Below are positions 53,755 to 64,000 of a DNA stretch of 64,000 bases, in pieces (position 1 is the first letter of the stretch; the number at the start of each line of letters is the position of its first letter). The DNA comes from Dermacentor variabilis (lineage: Eukaryota > Arthropoda > Arachnida > Ixodida > Ixodidae). The DNA is taken from NCBI RefSeq assembly GCF_050947875.1, contig NC_134576.1:59214255-59278254 (forward strand), read 5' to 3'. The notes under the pieces are model-generated. The model was given only the letters and a program-made list of their open reading frames with translations. It had not been told where the DNA came from and made no database searches. A program made the translations under genes and the position numbers.

Positions 53755-54950
53755 ACGCCGCATCGCCACTCGCCGCAGGGGAATGCAGGAGACCGACGCC
53801 TGTGCCTCCCAGAAGCCTGCTTCATTAGTAGGATTCTCTACAAATACCCTTACTACCATCTCCGCCGTAAAGACGAAGAGGCGACAAATAGCACTATCCG
53901 CTCGTCGTACAACGCGGCCGTGGGACTGCACCAGTCCAGCAGTAGACCGCGTCACCTTCAGCTGGAGTTTGCAGCCACCTCGTCATAAAACCCATGGCCA
54001 AGAATATGCTACCGGGCTGCCACGATAGGCGCCGCCAACTGAAAGCACAAGACAGACGTCACCTACTCCGCTGACAAACATGCCACATACGTGGACCAGG
54101 CGAAACGCGACTCTAGCACATACGTAGCCTGCGTAGCCACGCCAACCACCACTCTCATCAGCGCCGCTACAGTGAGCACACACTCCTCCATCGCTGCCGA
54201 AGAGGTCGCGATCGTGCAAGGCATTGCGGATCACCACACACGCAAGGTTCTCAGCGACTCTAAACAAGCCATCCAAAATTTCGCGAAAAACTTACTTTGT
54301 CGCCCAGCCGTACGCATCCTCCGCGGTTGCGCTCTCAACAGAACTGTAAGCTTAGTGGGCGGATCTGCTCAGGTGGGAAAACTCTGGGAACGAAGGGGTG
54401 GACCGTCTTGCCCAGGGCCTAACTAACTACCCTGGCGGCCGCCCCTAGGCCGCGGATGCTCTCGCAGAGGCCCTTAAATCCAATGGTGAAATTACGAACT
54501 TTATCAAGGAGACGAGACGCGTGTACCCGCCTATCCCCCCCCCCCCCCCCTGACCGAGCGCAAACCACCATGCTTCGCCGACTGCAGACCAATTCCGTTT
54601 GCAGTCATTCTAGTCTTTATTTATTTACTGGCGGGTATTACGACCCTATCTGTACTAAGTGCGGCCACGGAGTGTTCGCCCCTCAGGTTCACATTCTCTG
54701 GGTATGCGAGGGTAACCTTCCCCCCATAATGATCACTGCCAGCCCCCTCCGAGTAGCGTTGGAACCAGCTGCTGACAAGAGCAGTCAAGAAAAGACAATT
54801 GGCACTCGTCTCGTGGGCCCAAGACGTCGCTCCCATCTGGGAGCCGCACAAGTCCTACGTGCCCTAACTTCCAACGCTGCTGTGGCGAATAAAGTGGTTT
54901 CTCTCGGTGTTGCCGTACGAAAATCCCAAGCCGGGCTAAAATAAGGATTT
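53755..54950 (+). mobile_element. LINE-5: I-like non-LTR element, RT end, RNase H and C-terminus
   Basis: Plus strand: RRIATRRRGMQETDAC and YPYYHLRRKDEE (RT thumb), then an RNase H part with STYVACVATPTTTLISAATV, AAEEVAIVQGIAD and VLSDSKQAIQNFAK (the Glu and Asp of the RNase H site are seen), and a C-terminus with RRLQTNSVCSHSSLY, CTKCG and HILWVCEG. A polyadenylation-like AATAAAG is at 54888. RNase H in a LINE points to the I group. A C16 tract lies at 54535-54550. Several frames. Confidence 0.78.
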
Positions 54951-57474
54951 CTTGTCGTGCGACGCATTCGAGTCATCGACGTCCGGGATGCGGGACGACA
55001 ACGCTGACCAACTCAGCCACTCTTGATTCATCATACGCGCCCTTTAAAGCAGGGTTTTATGTGGATGAAGTAGACTCAGCGCAAGGCGCTAGCTAATCAC
55101 AGGCGTCCCTTCTCTCTAGAGAAGGTCGTGTGTTCGCTCGCTTGCGCCCGCCGTTTCCCGCCAGTTCAAGCCCCGTACTCAGATGGGAAGATCGCGTTTC
55201 TTTCATTCACCCGAAGAGCAGGCTGCGTTTGAGAAACGGCAGCGGGAGCGGGCCACTCGTCGTGCGTTCGGCAGAAGTGCTGGCGGCGTTTCATGAACGC
55301 TGCCGGGAACGCGCTCGAGAAAGAGAGGGGCTATTTTTTTAATGCTAGAGTAGCGCAAGTGCAAATACCCATTTTCATACATCTACAAGTTAGCGGCAGC
55401 GCCTTCTGTTTCCCCTAAAGGCTGCAAGGAAATCTTACAAACGCATTATAGAAGCGTTCGTAAGCGTATATGCGTTAGATATTTTCCGGTTATTCGATTA
55501 TCAAACCTAAATCATACCGAAAGAGCGCTACTTTATAGTTTGTAAATTGCTATATAGGCTCACAACAATGCTGCGAGTGTCCGCGACTGCATGTGCCGCG
55601 CGCAATCACGTTGAAACTTCCCTCCATGGAGCTGAGGCTTGACGATGACCTTGCGTAAGGAAGATACGGGGGCCACAGTCGGTTCAGATCAACCTGAATG
55701 AGTCAAAATTTGCCTCACCACTTGAAGGAGACAGGATATAGCGATAGCCGCACTGTGTAAAAGCTGAGGGGACACGCCACGGTTTGAACACAGGGTAATG
55801 TTTAACCACTCGTACCTGTGCTAATACAGTGGGTTAACACAAGATTTTTGAGAGAAAGCATTCATTCAGAGATATCCCCTGTGTCTAGGCTATGACAAAA
55901 ACCGTTTCAGGAGCCCTTTATCTACGGCAGGTTTTAACAGCTCTACAACAATTCAACGTGTATATTGTTTTTTTGCTGCGTGAAATTCTGTCTGTTGAAT
56001 TTCCCTACATTACATTAAGGATAGAATTGTCTTAGTGCTTAAATGCGTAAGCATTTTTACCCAGCTAGAAAACTGTCCGTCCCGTAAGACGATCGATTTC
56101 CATATACAGAGCACAGCAGTGAGCTACTTTACCTTCGCGCTGCATGTCGCTTCAACGCTAACGATGTGGCGAGGACACAGCGATCACGAAGGTCGCAGCA
56201 CACGCAGCCCTGCCCCATTCGCATATTGCTATCAAGATTTGAGGCGCGCGTCTCTCTTCATCGCGAAGCGCCGAAAACAGCGCGTGGAGCCATCAGCATT
56301 CAGCACCCTGTCCGCTTCGCAGATCGCTTTTAAAATACAGTCTGCGGGTCAGTGCCATGCGCAGCCGCCATCACAGTTCATTATGGTTCAACACGGATGC
56401 GCAAGGCACTAAAGATCGACAACGGCTTATGATGATTGGAATGTAATCAGCGCACCTGTCGCTCCCATTTGCTGTAGTATGCTCGCATTATCAATGCACC
56501 TTGCGCCGCCATCCGCACCAGTTCGCGATGCCGCAGCGCTGTCGTTTGTACTGGATGAATCAAGTTTCTGAACACTGATAATGAGACAGAGTTACGTAGA
56601 GATGAGCAATTCCCAGAATGCTTACGCATGCTTCCACAACTCCCAGAGGAGTTATTGCATGTATGTTTATTGCGATAGCAATAATATGGACATTCCAAGC
56701 GCATTTCCTTCGTCGGCGTTGGTTTGGGCGTCGCCATCGCCGTGAGGTTCCAGCCGGTATCTGCGACTGATGGCGTGCAAGGGGAGCCGACGATCGCAGC
56801 TCATTCTGGCTCACGCAAAAGAGACGAAAGCAAGGAGGAAGCGTGGCGTCTTCCGTCGTGCGTAAGGCACCCAAGGTTACGAGGCGCCCGGGGAAACGTA
56901 GGGATGTGAGGCGACGCTCTATTCCGGCACCAACCACGCATTTGGCGGCTGCGCACGGTCGCGCGGAGGTATGCTGCGAGCAATCTGCGTTGGGGGCCGA
57001 GTGCAGACGCGTCAGAGGCTCGTAGCTTTGTGCGTGCTCTGTGTTTTCGGAGCTCACTTTGCGTTGAAACGATAGAAAGCACGAATGTCACTTCGCTCGC
57101 TGCTGCACCTGCTGCTGCTGCCGCGTTTCACCGCGTCAGTGTTCTTACAGCGTGTTTCCGCGGTTAGAAAGTGAAATGTTTTCATGTTGGCTTGTGAGCG
57201 GGTGGCACCATGCTTGTTAACTTAGTTAGTGTGCCTAAGTTTGCAAGTTATAGCGACGATAAAACAACTATACTTATTTCGCATAACAGCTCATTAATTT
57301 GCTATCGCAATCGATGGGCCGCCTTTCGGAAGAAGCTGCATTTCTTTTTATATGCATAAGCATTTATGTGCCTACCCCGCGGGGAAACCTCTCCATCCTT
57401 CTGTCTTTCGTGTAAGCCGAATCGCTATAAAGAAATCATTGCGTAAACAAATAATTAAAAGGAAACGTTAGCTG
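54951..57474. other. Unassigned interval
   Basis: No gene is recognised. GC-rich stretches at 55120-55340 and 56700-57020 produce overlapping open frames on both strands without motifs. One of these GC-rich segments could be a promoter-proximal region, but nothing confirms it. Confidence 0.4.
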
Positions 57475-57545
57475 TGGTGAGTTTCGAACCTACTACCTAA
57501 CCCTCAGCAGCTGACTGTCTTACCCACTGGGTTAAAGCATTTTTA
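57475..57545 (-). repeat. tRNA-like sequence, probable SINE head
   Basis: On the minus strand ACCCAGTGGGTAAGACAGTC (A-box-like) and GTAGGTTCGAAACTC (B-box-like, GGTTCGAAAC) are 35 bp apart. Strong box-B similarity, but no clover-leaf could be drawn with confidence, so a SINE head is likelier than a functional tRNA. Confidence 0.45.
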
Positions 57546-59149
57546 CCCTTATTTCCAGCTTGACTACAAGCCTGCATAGGTGTTTGTGCTCACAGATCAC
57601 ATTTTTTTAAAGTGTCTTAAAGTATCCAACACAGACATCACATTCATCGCACTCAATGCTCTTGTACACGTCACGTACTTCCACAACCATGCCCAAAAAA
57701 TATTCATGCACAGTTCGGCCTTTAACATCACAGTGCCTATGTGCTAACAGACTACGCTAGTTTGTATGCAGTCCGAGAAAAACATAAAGTCCACCGGTTC
57801 AAAATCGGGTTCAGGCGGTAAAAAACGAATGTCATGTGGATTGAGGGGTAGGTCCCTCTTGAAGTTCTCTGTAACATATCAGAAGGGATTATGTCATTAA
57901 TACAATCACTGAAAACACGTTCAATAGTTTCAGCTTTCTTGCGCAAGAAGCCGTCTGCTTCCCCAAGGCACATATATCCTTTCTTCTTCTAACCACGCCT
58001 TAAGAAGAAGCTTTAGCTCGGGCCCAACTACGATATGGCCTATTCAAACGCATGTAAAAAGCAAAATCGTTTTTCTGATGACCTCTGCATCGATATTAAT
58101 AAAATTTGTTGAATTTGAGGTATACATTTCAATTCTAGTGTGTAGTGCAAGCAGAATTTCGATATAGGGCCTGAAATTTGTTAAAAAGATTTTCAAAAAT
58201 TTAGAAAGTTCAAAAAAGATAGTAGCACGAAGTTTACAAATTAATAGCTCTGCATCCAGAACAGATGTCGCGGTTCTGTGAACAGCCTCCAGTAGATCTC
58301 TGAAAACGGAGAAATTTTATTTGTCATTTCATATTTTACGTAAGTTTGTCACTCTGTTTACAAGGGTTCTGAAAAAGCTGTATTGTCATATTACTAAATT
58401 CTTCGAGATTCATGCGCAACATATCAATTTGCCTGCTTTATATGTACCATTAGATGCAATTTACATAATTGTGATATCATTATTCGTTGCTGAGTTACTG
58501 AGTTGTAAACTTGATAGTTTTGTATTCTGGTTTTGTATTCTGAAAATTTCCAAATTTTGTCCATTTTGATAAAAATTGACCTATATAAAAAAATCGAAAC
58601 CAAAAGTCACTAGATTTTAAGTTTTTCTGGTGAATTCAAGAAACTTCGCCAAATTCGGTGCATTGGTTGCCGAGAAAAACTAATTCTCCTTTTACATGTA
58701 TTGAGATAGGAGCACCCGAGCCAAAGCTTCTTCTTAACAGGCAAGATTCCCGTCTAAAGGCGGAAAGAAATCGTTTTACAGGACAATTCCAACATAATTT
58801 TTTAACGCAACAACACACACTGAAGTTCCCGCAGCACGCATCATGCAATGTACCGTGAAGAAAATCATGGGACAATGCTGCCGGTCGCCTCTTCTTTGTT
58901 AACTTTTGTCACTTGAATTATGCGTTTGAACTAATATTGCTTGTGACTTGACCGTAGATCCCTTACATTGAGCGGTTCTACGCGTAGTGGTGCAGGTATA
59001 ATGGTGCAATCATACCCATTTTAATCGAGAGCCAGCAGTAAAGCAATTAACGCGGCTCTACCCTGCAGTAAGAAGGTCGGAGTGTTATTTGTAACTAACC
59101 TGACTCCGAAGCGGCGACGATTATGCCGACTTGATTTCAGGGACATGAT
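57546..59149. other. Unassigned interval with one coding-like trace
   Basis: On the minus strand 57973-57752 reads LRKKAETIERVFSDCINDII without stops, and after a frame change 57735-57600 reads GRTVHEYFLGMVVEVRDVYK with a CDECDVC cluster. This looks like decayed coding sequence of an unknown mobile element. The rest is AT-rich and empty. Confidence 0.35.
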
Positions 59150-60060
59150 TTTTCACCCTTCGCGCCAGCAACGCGACACCGCTGATGCTTCAGGCGTTTA
59201 ATCTTGTGTTCAGTGCTGTCCTCCGTCGACTTCGCAATGTTCGTTCTGTGGCGCTTCCCGCGTGCCGTGGTCCCCCCGGTAGAGTCTGCTTTCTCTCCTG
59301 CGCTAGTGGCCTCAGTACTGTCGTTCATGTCTTCCCCTTCGCTTGTTTGGCTTAAGAGCGGTGGCTCTGGCATACAGTCTGTTTCGGCACGCTCCTCAGC
59401 TGCCTTCCTCAAGACCTGGCTGCCAGGCATTGTCCGTCCACCTTTCTCGGTGTCCGTCAAGAAACGGCTTCGGGGGCAAGACAAGGAACGAGTTTCTTGG
59501 TGTTGCTGTTCGGAGCAGACTTCTAAGCTTCCTCCGAATCCTATATGTTCTCTTGGGCGTCATCTGTGGGAAAGACCGTTTTGCTTACTAGGGAGTAACT
59601 CGTTGCACAATCTTGGCTTTCATGTCCGAACAACCGGCACACTCCACAGCTTGGCGTGTGGCAGTCATGTCATATGTGTCTATGCCTGCGGCAGCTCAAC
59701 CATAGCGGCGACCGACACGTGGCCACACGAAGGACAGTGCCATTTCCCAACTTGAAGAGATGCGGCAGCTCATCAATCTCAGCGTCTTCCTTAAGTCTCC
59801 TTCGCACCACCCTCCTTGTGGACGTCGCATGTTGAAAGCCAGCGACGGACCAGTTGTCTTTCCACCTGATATAATCTTCTTGCCTGATCTCCATGCAAGA
59901 AACGCATGCTGAATGGTCTCGCTCGAAGACAACGTAGGCAACAAAATATAATACAACCGTGCAGAAGAGAACCTGTCACCGCGGCCAGCAGACGGTGCAC
60001 GCCCGGCGAGCCATAACACGTCTGCTCTCCTCGAAAGCTGAAGGCAGAATGTCATGGGCT
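59150..60060 (-). pseudogene. LINE ORF1-like CCHC protein remnant
   Basis: Minus strand. TSTRRVVRRRLKEDAEIDEL and PHLFKLGNGTVLRVA, followed by a damaged first knuckle (SCRRHRHI, stop, HDC) and an intact second, CGVCRLFGHESQDC (CX2CX4HX4C). A Ser/Thr/Glu-rich tail (59484-59137) ends in the basic KIKRLKHQR. Such RNA-binding double-knuckle proteins are ORF1 of non-LTR elements. Frame shifts and stops break it. Confidence 0.65.
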
Positions 60061-60122
60061 AAAGGGCCACGCTTGCAGAAATGAATACTCTGAACCGTAC
60101 GAATATGATCAACTGGTGATAC

Positions 60123-60184
60123 GAAAATTTGGAGGACGCTTAAGCTTCCCCTCTAAGAGTTGAACTCTCCGCCCCCCCCCCCCC
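60123..60184 (+). repeat. Short copy of the AAAATTTGGAGGAC repeat with C13 tract
   Basis: GAAAATTTGGAGGACGCTTAAGCTTC matches the start of the repeat at 53096 apart from a few bases (shown here in part: TTGGAGGAC, CTTAAGCT). Homology ends after GTTGAACTC, near C13 at 60172-60184. Confidence 0.6.
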
Positions 60185-61055
60185 TCGGATAGCATCCAAA
60201 GAGTGCCTACTGCTTCTCACACATCCCAATATCTGCAGCTTATGTAACCGTAATGCTTACCGGTAAACGCTGGCGGCGAATGCTATGTACGAAGGCGAGC
60301 TTTCTGGTATACTCCGTTTTATACATCAGGTGCAACGCTGTGCAGTCTACGCAGAGAGTGCGGCCACCAAAATGTATCACTCCAAGCGTTTCCGGCTGTG
60401 CTTCGCTGCACGCCAGCGCTGTTTGCTCGCGCGAGCATGCTCGTGAGGCGGCAGCGACGGGCGGTAATAATAAAAATAACGAAAAGCAAATTGATTTAAA
60501 ACAACGTTTTAGCCGCCGTATAAGTACATGAATTGCTTCTAAGGGTAAATTCCTTCTTTGTTTACTCAGAGCGGAGCTTATATAAAGAAAAGTTTTAGTA
60601 ACAACGGGTCAAGAAACGCTGAACTATTTCTATGTGCGAACGCAGCCGCTGAAAAAAGTATCTCTAGCTCCCAGGGCATTGCACGTGATCGGATGTACGA
60701 AATGGAGTGTACAACGGCGATGCGATAGGGTGCCTCGATGTCAGCGCCGCCTCCCGCCGTACAGGGTGGGGACACCTTTTTACCAGGCCCTCGCCTCGCC
60801 GTGGTCATATTGTGTCGGAGCGGTTGACATGGACGCACGTATGCGCGCCTCGAGTTGTCGCGTTGTGTAGTGTTTGCAGTTTCTACGAGGCCGCGGTCAT
60901 TATTGGTGGAGTGACTTGTACGATTCGGTATGTGCAATGAAACGTGTGTCACAGTTTCACTGCAGCAAACTCTACCATGCCAGGCGCAGCATACCTTTGC
61001 GCACAAGCGCTGCAAAGAAGGGTCATAGGTGCCTTCGCTTTCCCCTTTACTCATA
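60185..61055 (+). other. Interval upstream of a candidate first exon
   Basis: No coding gene recognised. CpG is more frequent at 60700-60920 than in the neighbouring DNA, which could mark a promoter for the exon at 61056, but no core promoter element was confirmed. Minus-strand frames here lack motifs. Confidence 0.35.
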
Positions 61056-61127
61056 ATGCAGAAAGAAGTGGGAAATTCAAGTGAAACGCCACTGTTGGAA
61101 GCCGACGGACAATTCAAGACTTTGCGA
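61056..61127 (+). CDS. Candidate first coding exon of an unidentified gene
   Basis: ATG, 24 codons (MQKEVGNSSETPLLEADGQF, then KTLR), then a consensus donor GTAAGTGT in phase 0. An in-frame TAG stands 10 codons before the ATG, so the start is defined. The hydrophilic start with ETPLLEA is like the cytosolic N-terminus of some multi-pass membrane proteins, but I do not recognise the gene. It could also belong to the P-type transposon that follows. Confidence 0.35.
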
Positions 61128-61579
61128 GTAAGTGTCTTGCTTTCTATTTATGTATTGGATTCGCAGTTTAAGCAGCCTTCATTCTTACATTTAATTTTAT
61201 CTTGAAGTTAGGCAACATTACAGCCTAACAGGGATAAAAAGGGGTTGCAGTTTGCCTCTCGTATCCTCAATGCAATCATTCCCTACCTACAGTCTCATAA
61301 CTCAAACATTCAAAACACTTTTTCATTCGTTCGGCTTCACTTTGATAACGACCAGTTCAAGGGGAGGCGGCAAGATGGTCGTCGGCTTCTTAAATCAAAC
61401 ACTCTGCCTACACACTTCGACTTCAGGCTTAGGTGCTATAGGGCCAGAGGCCGTTTTTTGTTTAAAGTTTAAAGTGACGCGTCTAGCATCTGACAATCTG
61501 TTTTTTGGTCTTGCACAGCGGCACCCACGTAGTGAAAGCTGCCAGCATCTCGTCTTCCCTTGGCTGGTGTTAAAATTCT
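61128..61579. other. Unassigned interval before the transposase
   Basis: Two overlapping plus-strand frames (61245-61581) contain no motif. They may be a decayed upstream part of the P-superfamily transposase. Confidence 0.35.
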
Positions 61580-62679
61580 AGGGAATCATACTACGTCACC
61601 ACATCATTCAACAGGAGAACCAGATGCTCAGATGCTTTCCACTGACAGCCGCGAAGAAGAGTAGTCCTCTCAAAAAATGTGCACGAGCACTGCAGCTTTG
61701 GAACAAATATCTCCTTTAGGAAACTTCAGAAACTGTTTTAAAGTTGGACACAGAACTGCTGCGAGTGGTTCCAATTGTGAATACTGCGCATCTGCCGAAT
61801 GTACCTTTCACAAAATTGAAAGTAGGAATCGCAGTGCAGTTTTACCGAGAAGTCCCATCAGCCATGAGATATTTCAGCAAGTCTGGAAAGCTACCATTGG
61901 ACGCATAAACTACTACTTGGTTTTTCGAGCTCATATTTAGGTGGTACACTCTGATGACATCTCGCCAGCCAGTTTAATCGTAAATATGAAGAAGCCACTG
62001 AAGTACTTCGAGTCACAGTAAATATAATGGAAGGTGTGGGAATTGGGGTCAAGAAAGTGTGGAAGCCATGTCAAGCAGTCGTAATAATGGCAACAACACT
62101 GGTGCTGCAACTGCACTTTGTGCTACTGCTTGAATGTGGCTACAACTTTTTTTGTACAGAAAGGATGGCACAGGACTGCCTAGAAAACTTATTTACAGTA
62201 GTAAGAACGGTTTCGCCCGTGCCAAGTGCATAAGACTTGAAAAATTCTTTAAAAATAGTGTCGGTCAGCCAGTTTCTGAAAGTTTCACATAATTCAAACT
62301 ATGAAGTTGACGATAGCAGCTGCTTGGTAGACTTCTTTGCTGAAGAAATCAAGGAGGTACAAAGCAAAATAGCAGAGCCAGTAGCGAGTCATGGTATTGG
62401 CGAACTAGAACCTTCGAATGAAGCCGAAAGCGACATCGTGGCCCAATTGGCAGGCTTTTTAGTTCGTCATTTTATAATGACACCAAAGGCTTGCCGTTCT
62501 TGTTTGGAAATCCTCACAACTGATGACATTTTCGAGGAGCATACTCTTCTTAGCATGAGAGAATACGCGAAAGATAGCAACAACCTTGTATATGCAAGCC
62601 ATGTTGTGTTAAAATTCGTGTCTTCAAGTGAAGCTGTGTTCAAAAAATTTTCCAAAGAAAAAACACTTGCCGTCTAACA
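61580..62679 (+). pseudogene. P-superfamily (THAP9-like) transposase, C-terminal part
   Basis: Plus strand in more than one frame: FYREVPSAMRYFSKSGKLPL (about 61840), TTTWFFELIFRWYTLMTSRQ (61910), MAQDCLENLFTVVRTVSPVP (62165) then SA and a stop, and after that an open frame 62237-62677 with LKIVSVSQFLKVSHNSNYEV, DDSSCLVDFF and CRSCLEILTT. The order (W..LMTSR, QDCLEN.F..VR, K..(K/R)..SVSQF, paired Cys) is that of the C-terminal region of P-element/THAP9 transposases. It ends in TAA at 62677 just before GYP-E. Confidence 0.75.
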
Positions 62680-62698
62680 CAGCCAATCAACTCAATAT

Positions 62699-62842
62699 TG
62701 CTACGGAACAGCTGCCACAGTGAGGCTGCACTGAGGAAGACGACGACGTGGGCCAGCTTGATATAGCGTCGCCATTTTGGCCTTCTGTTAGCTTCCCTGT
62801 AAATAAATTATATATAGGATTGTGCTCCAGCTACACGTAACA
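62699..62842 (+). repeat. GYP-E 5' LTR (short)
   Basis: About 144 bp from TGCTACGGAA to CACGTAACA, placed in front of a primer-like site and gag. It has CCTGTAAATAAATT, like the LTR of GYP-A (CCTGTAAATAGG), and GAAGACGACGACG. The partner LTR lies beyond the window, so the ends are provisional. Confidence 0.6.
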
Positions 62843-62848
62843 TTAATT

Positions 62849-62862
62849 TGGTGGAGGTGGAC
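62849..62862 (+). promoter_or_regulatory. GYP-E candidate primer-binding site
   Basis: TGGTGGAGGTGGAC seven bases behind the LTR end. The first 11 bases equal those behind the GYP-C 5' LTR. Confidence 0.55.
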
Positions 62863-62878
62863 GTTCCCCGTACCCGTC

Positions 62879-64000
62879 ATGGAGCTTCGCAGCAGTCGCA
62901 ACGGCCACAGTGCAACTTCGGCTCCGGCTGGCGGCACTTCGTCTACGCAACCGTCTCCGCCTGCAGCCCCGACCTACGTCGCCGTCTCCCCCCCTCGGGG
63001 TTCTGGTGTTTTCAACGCAGTCGGCAGTCCTGATGTTGACGACTGGCTCCGCTTATACGAACGTGTCAGCACCAGTCACAGGTGGGATCCAACTATTATG
63101 CTCGCGAACGTTCTTTTCTACCTCGACGGAGCTCCACTTGCATGTTTCCAGACTCACGAAGAGGATATCTCGAGCTGAGATCTCTTCAAAGAGAAGCTCT
63201 GCGACCTCTTTGGCAATCCATTCGGTCGCCAAGTCAATGCCAAGAAAGCCCTTGCCACACGTGTACAGACGTCGACCGAGTCATACGTGTCGTACATTCT
63301 CGACGTCTTGGCCCTTTGTGCCAAGGCTGACCCTACCATGTCTGATGACGATAAGGTTATTGAAGTCTTCAAAGGCATTGCTGACGACGCCTTCAATTTA
63401 CTGGTGTTTACGAACGTCACCAGTATCGATGCGATCCTCAAGGAGTGCTGCCCTCTCGAGCATGCTAAGAGCCGCCGGGTGTCCCAGCACATCACGCGAC
63501 TTTCCAACAGAGCTGCTACATCATCCTGTGGCGACCTCTTGCATCAGCCGTCACGATGTGACAACTTGACCCGCATCATTCGTCGTGAGGTCGAAGCGGC
63601 ACAACCGGTGGCCCCTTCATGCACGTCACCTGATCATTCTCCGGTGACAATCTCCTTGATGCAGGCCGTCGTCCGTCAAGAGTTATCCAACGTCGGCCTG
63701 CAATCCATTCGTTCCATACGCTCGGAACCTCTTTCCCACGGACGTCCCCACCGCATTCTTCTTACTCCTCTTACGGCCAGCGAAACCCCTCCGAATGGCG
63801 AACCGTGGACGCGAAGCCTATCTGTTTTAACTGCCGACGCATTGGACATGTAGCTCGCCACTGCCGCAGCCGCTGTACTTCTCCGATACGCTATTCTCCT
63901 GATTACCACCCTCGCCCTTCTAGCGCGTCCTTTTCCTTCGCCCCTTCTATGTCCGCTCCATCATCTGACCCTCCGTCACCTTTGACACGACCCCGCTACT
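62879..64000 (+). pseudogene. GYP-E gag (one nonsense codon, one frameshift; continues beyond window)
   Basis: Starts at ATG 62879 (MELRSSRNGHSATSAPAG). Capsid-like part: VDDWLRLYERVSTSHRWDPT, MLANVLFYLDG; TGA at 63176-63178 replaces the Trp of SWDLF; the same frame goes on with RVQTSTESYVSYILDVLA, KGIADDAFNLL and RQELSNVGLQS. A frame change near 63790 leads to the zinc knuckle CFNCRRIGHVARHC, with all four ligands, near 63825-63865. The best-preserved gag of this lineage here. It continues past 64000. Confidence 0.9.

Noticed and set aside
57475..57545. Functional tRNA gene
   Set aside because: A- and B-box-like segments are present but acceptor and anticodon stems cannot be paired convincingly; a SINE head is likelier.
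59204..59755. Plus-strand frame of 183 codons
   Set aside because: Antisense of the ORF1-like CCHC remnant, whose knuckle CX2CX4HX4C lies on the minus strand.

Overview
This window is animal genomic DNA, most probably from a hard tick (Ixodidae). The inference rests on tRNA-headed SINEs that resemble the tick 'Ruka' type, on the mixture of Ty3/gypsy, Penelope-like, CR1/L2-like and I-like elements with P-superfamily transposase remnants, and on interrupted genes with GT-AG introns. There are no prokaryotic operons, rRNA genes or CRISPR arrays. The species itself is not proven by the sequence.

Almost all of the sequence is transposon debris, but a host gene runs through it on the minus strand. 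Five short exons at 50134-49964, 37611-37314, 19202-19093, 17644-17471 and 7933-7723 (or 7806) share compatible splice phases, have no stops, and join into the N-terminal half of a CLCA protein (calcium-activated chloride channel regulator family): signal peptide, CLCA_N domain, the degenerate metalloprotease helix, and the Cys-rich segment ending in a STWDVI motif. The 3' exons (VWA domain onward) must lie left of base 1. The introns (about 12.3, 18.1, 1.45 and 9.5 kb) hold most of the transposons. A decayed second copy of the third exon, with both splice sites kept, lies in the fourth intron inside a gypsy element.

Layout: 1-3550 GYP-A, a plus-strand Ty3/gypsy relic; 4907-5145 a SINE with a 10-bp target duplication, inserted into a Penelope-like element (to about 7330); 7723-7933 CLCA exon 5; 10105-10230 a TG/TA/TG microsatellite; 10262-16395 GYP-B, a minus-strand relic holding the exon copy and split by a LINE 3' end; 17471-17644 and 19093-19202 CLCA exons 4 and 3; 20818-26786 GYP-C, a full-length minus-strand element with two 415-bp LTRs; 26990-37128 a LINE interrupted by GYP-D (28911-36474), itself carrying three DNA-transposon insertions; 37314-37611 CLCA exon 2; 41345-41782 a 219-bp tandem duplication; 44571-48540 two LINE copies around a probable solo LTR that contains a perfect 60-bp fold-back; 49964-50134 CLCA exon 1; 53096-54950 a tRNA-headed repeat followed by an I-like LINE; 59150-60060 a LINE ORF1-like CCHC relic; 61056-61127 a candidate first exon of another gene; 61580-62679 a P-superfamily transposase C-terminus; 62699-64000 the start of GYP-E, cut by the window end.

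No element in the window has an intact set of genes. GYP-C comes closest: its gag is open, but pol has three nonsense codons, one frameshift and an altered protease active site.
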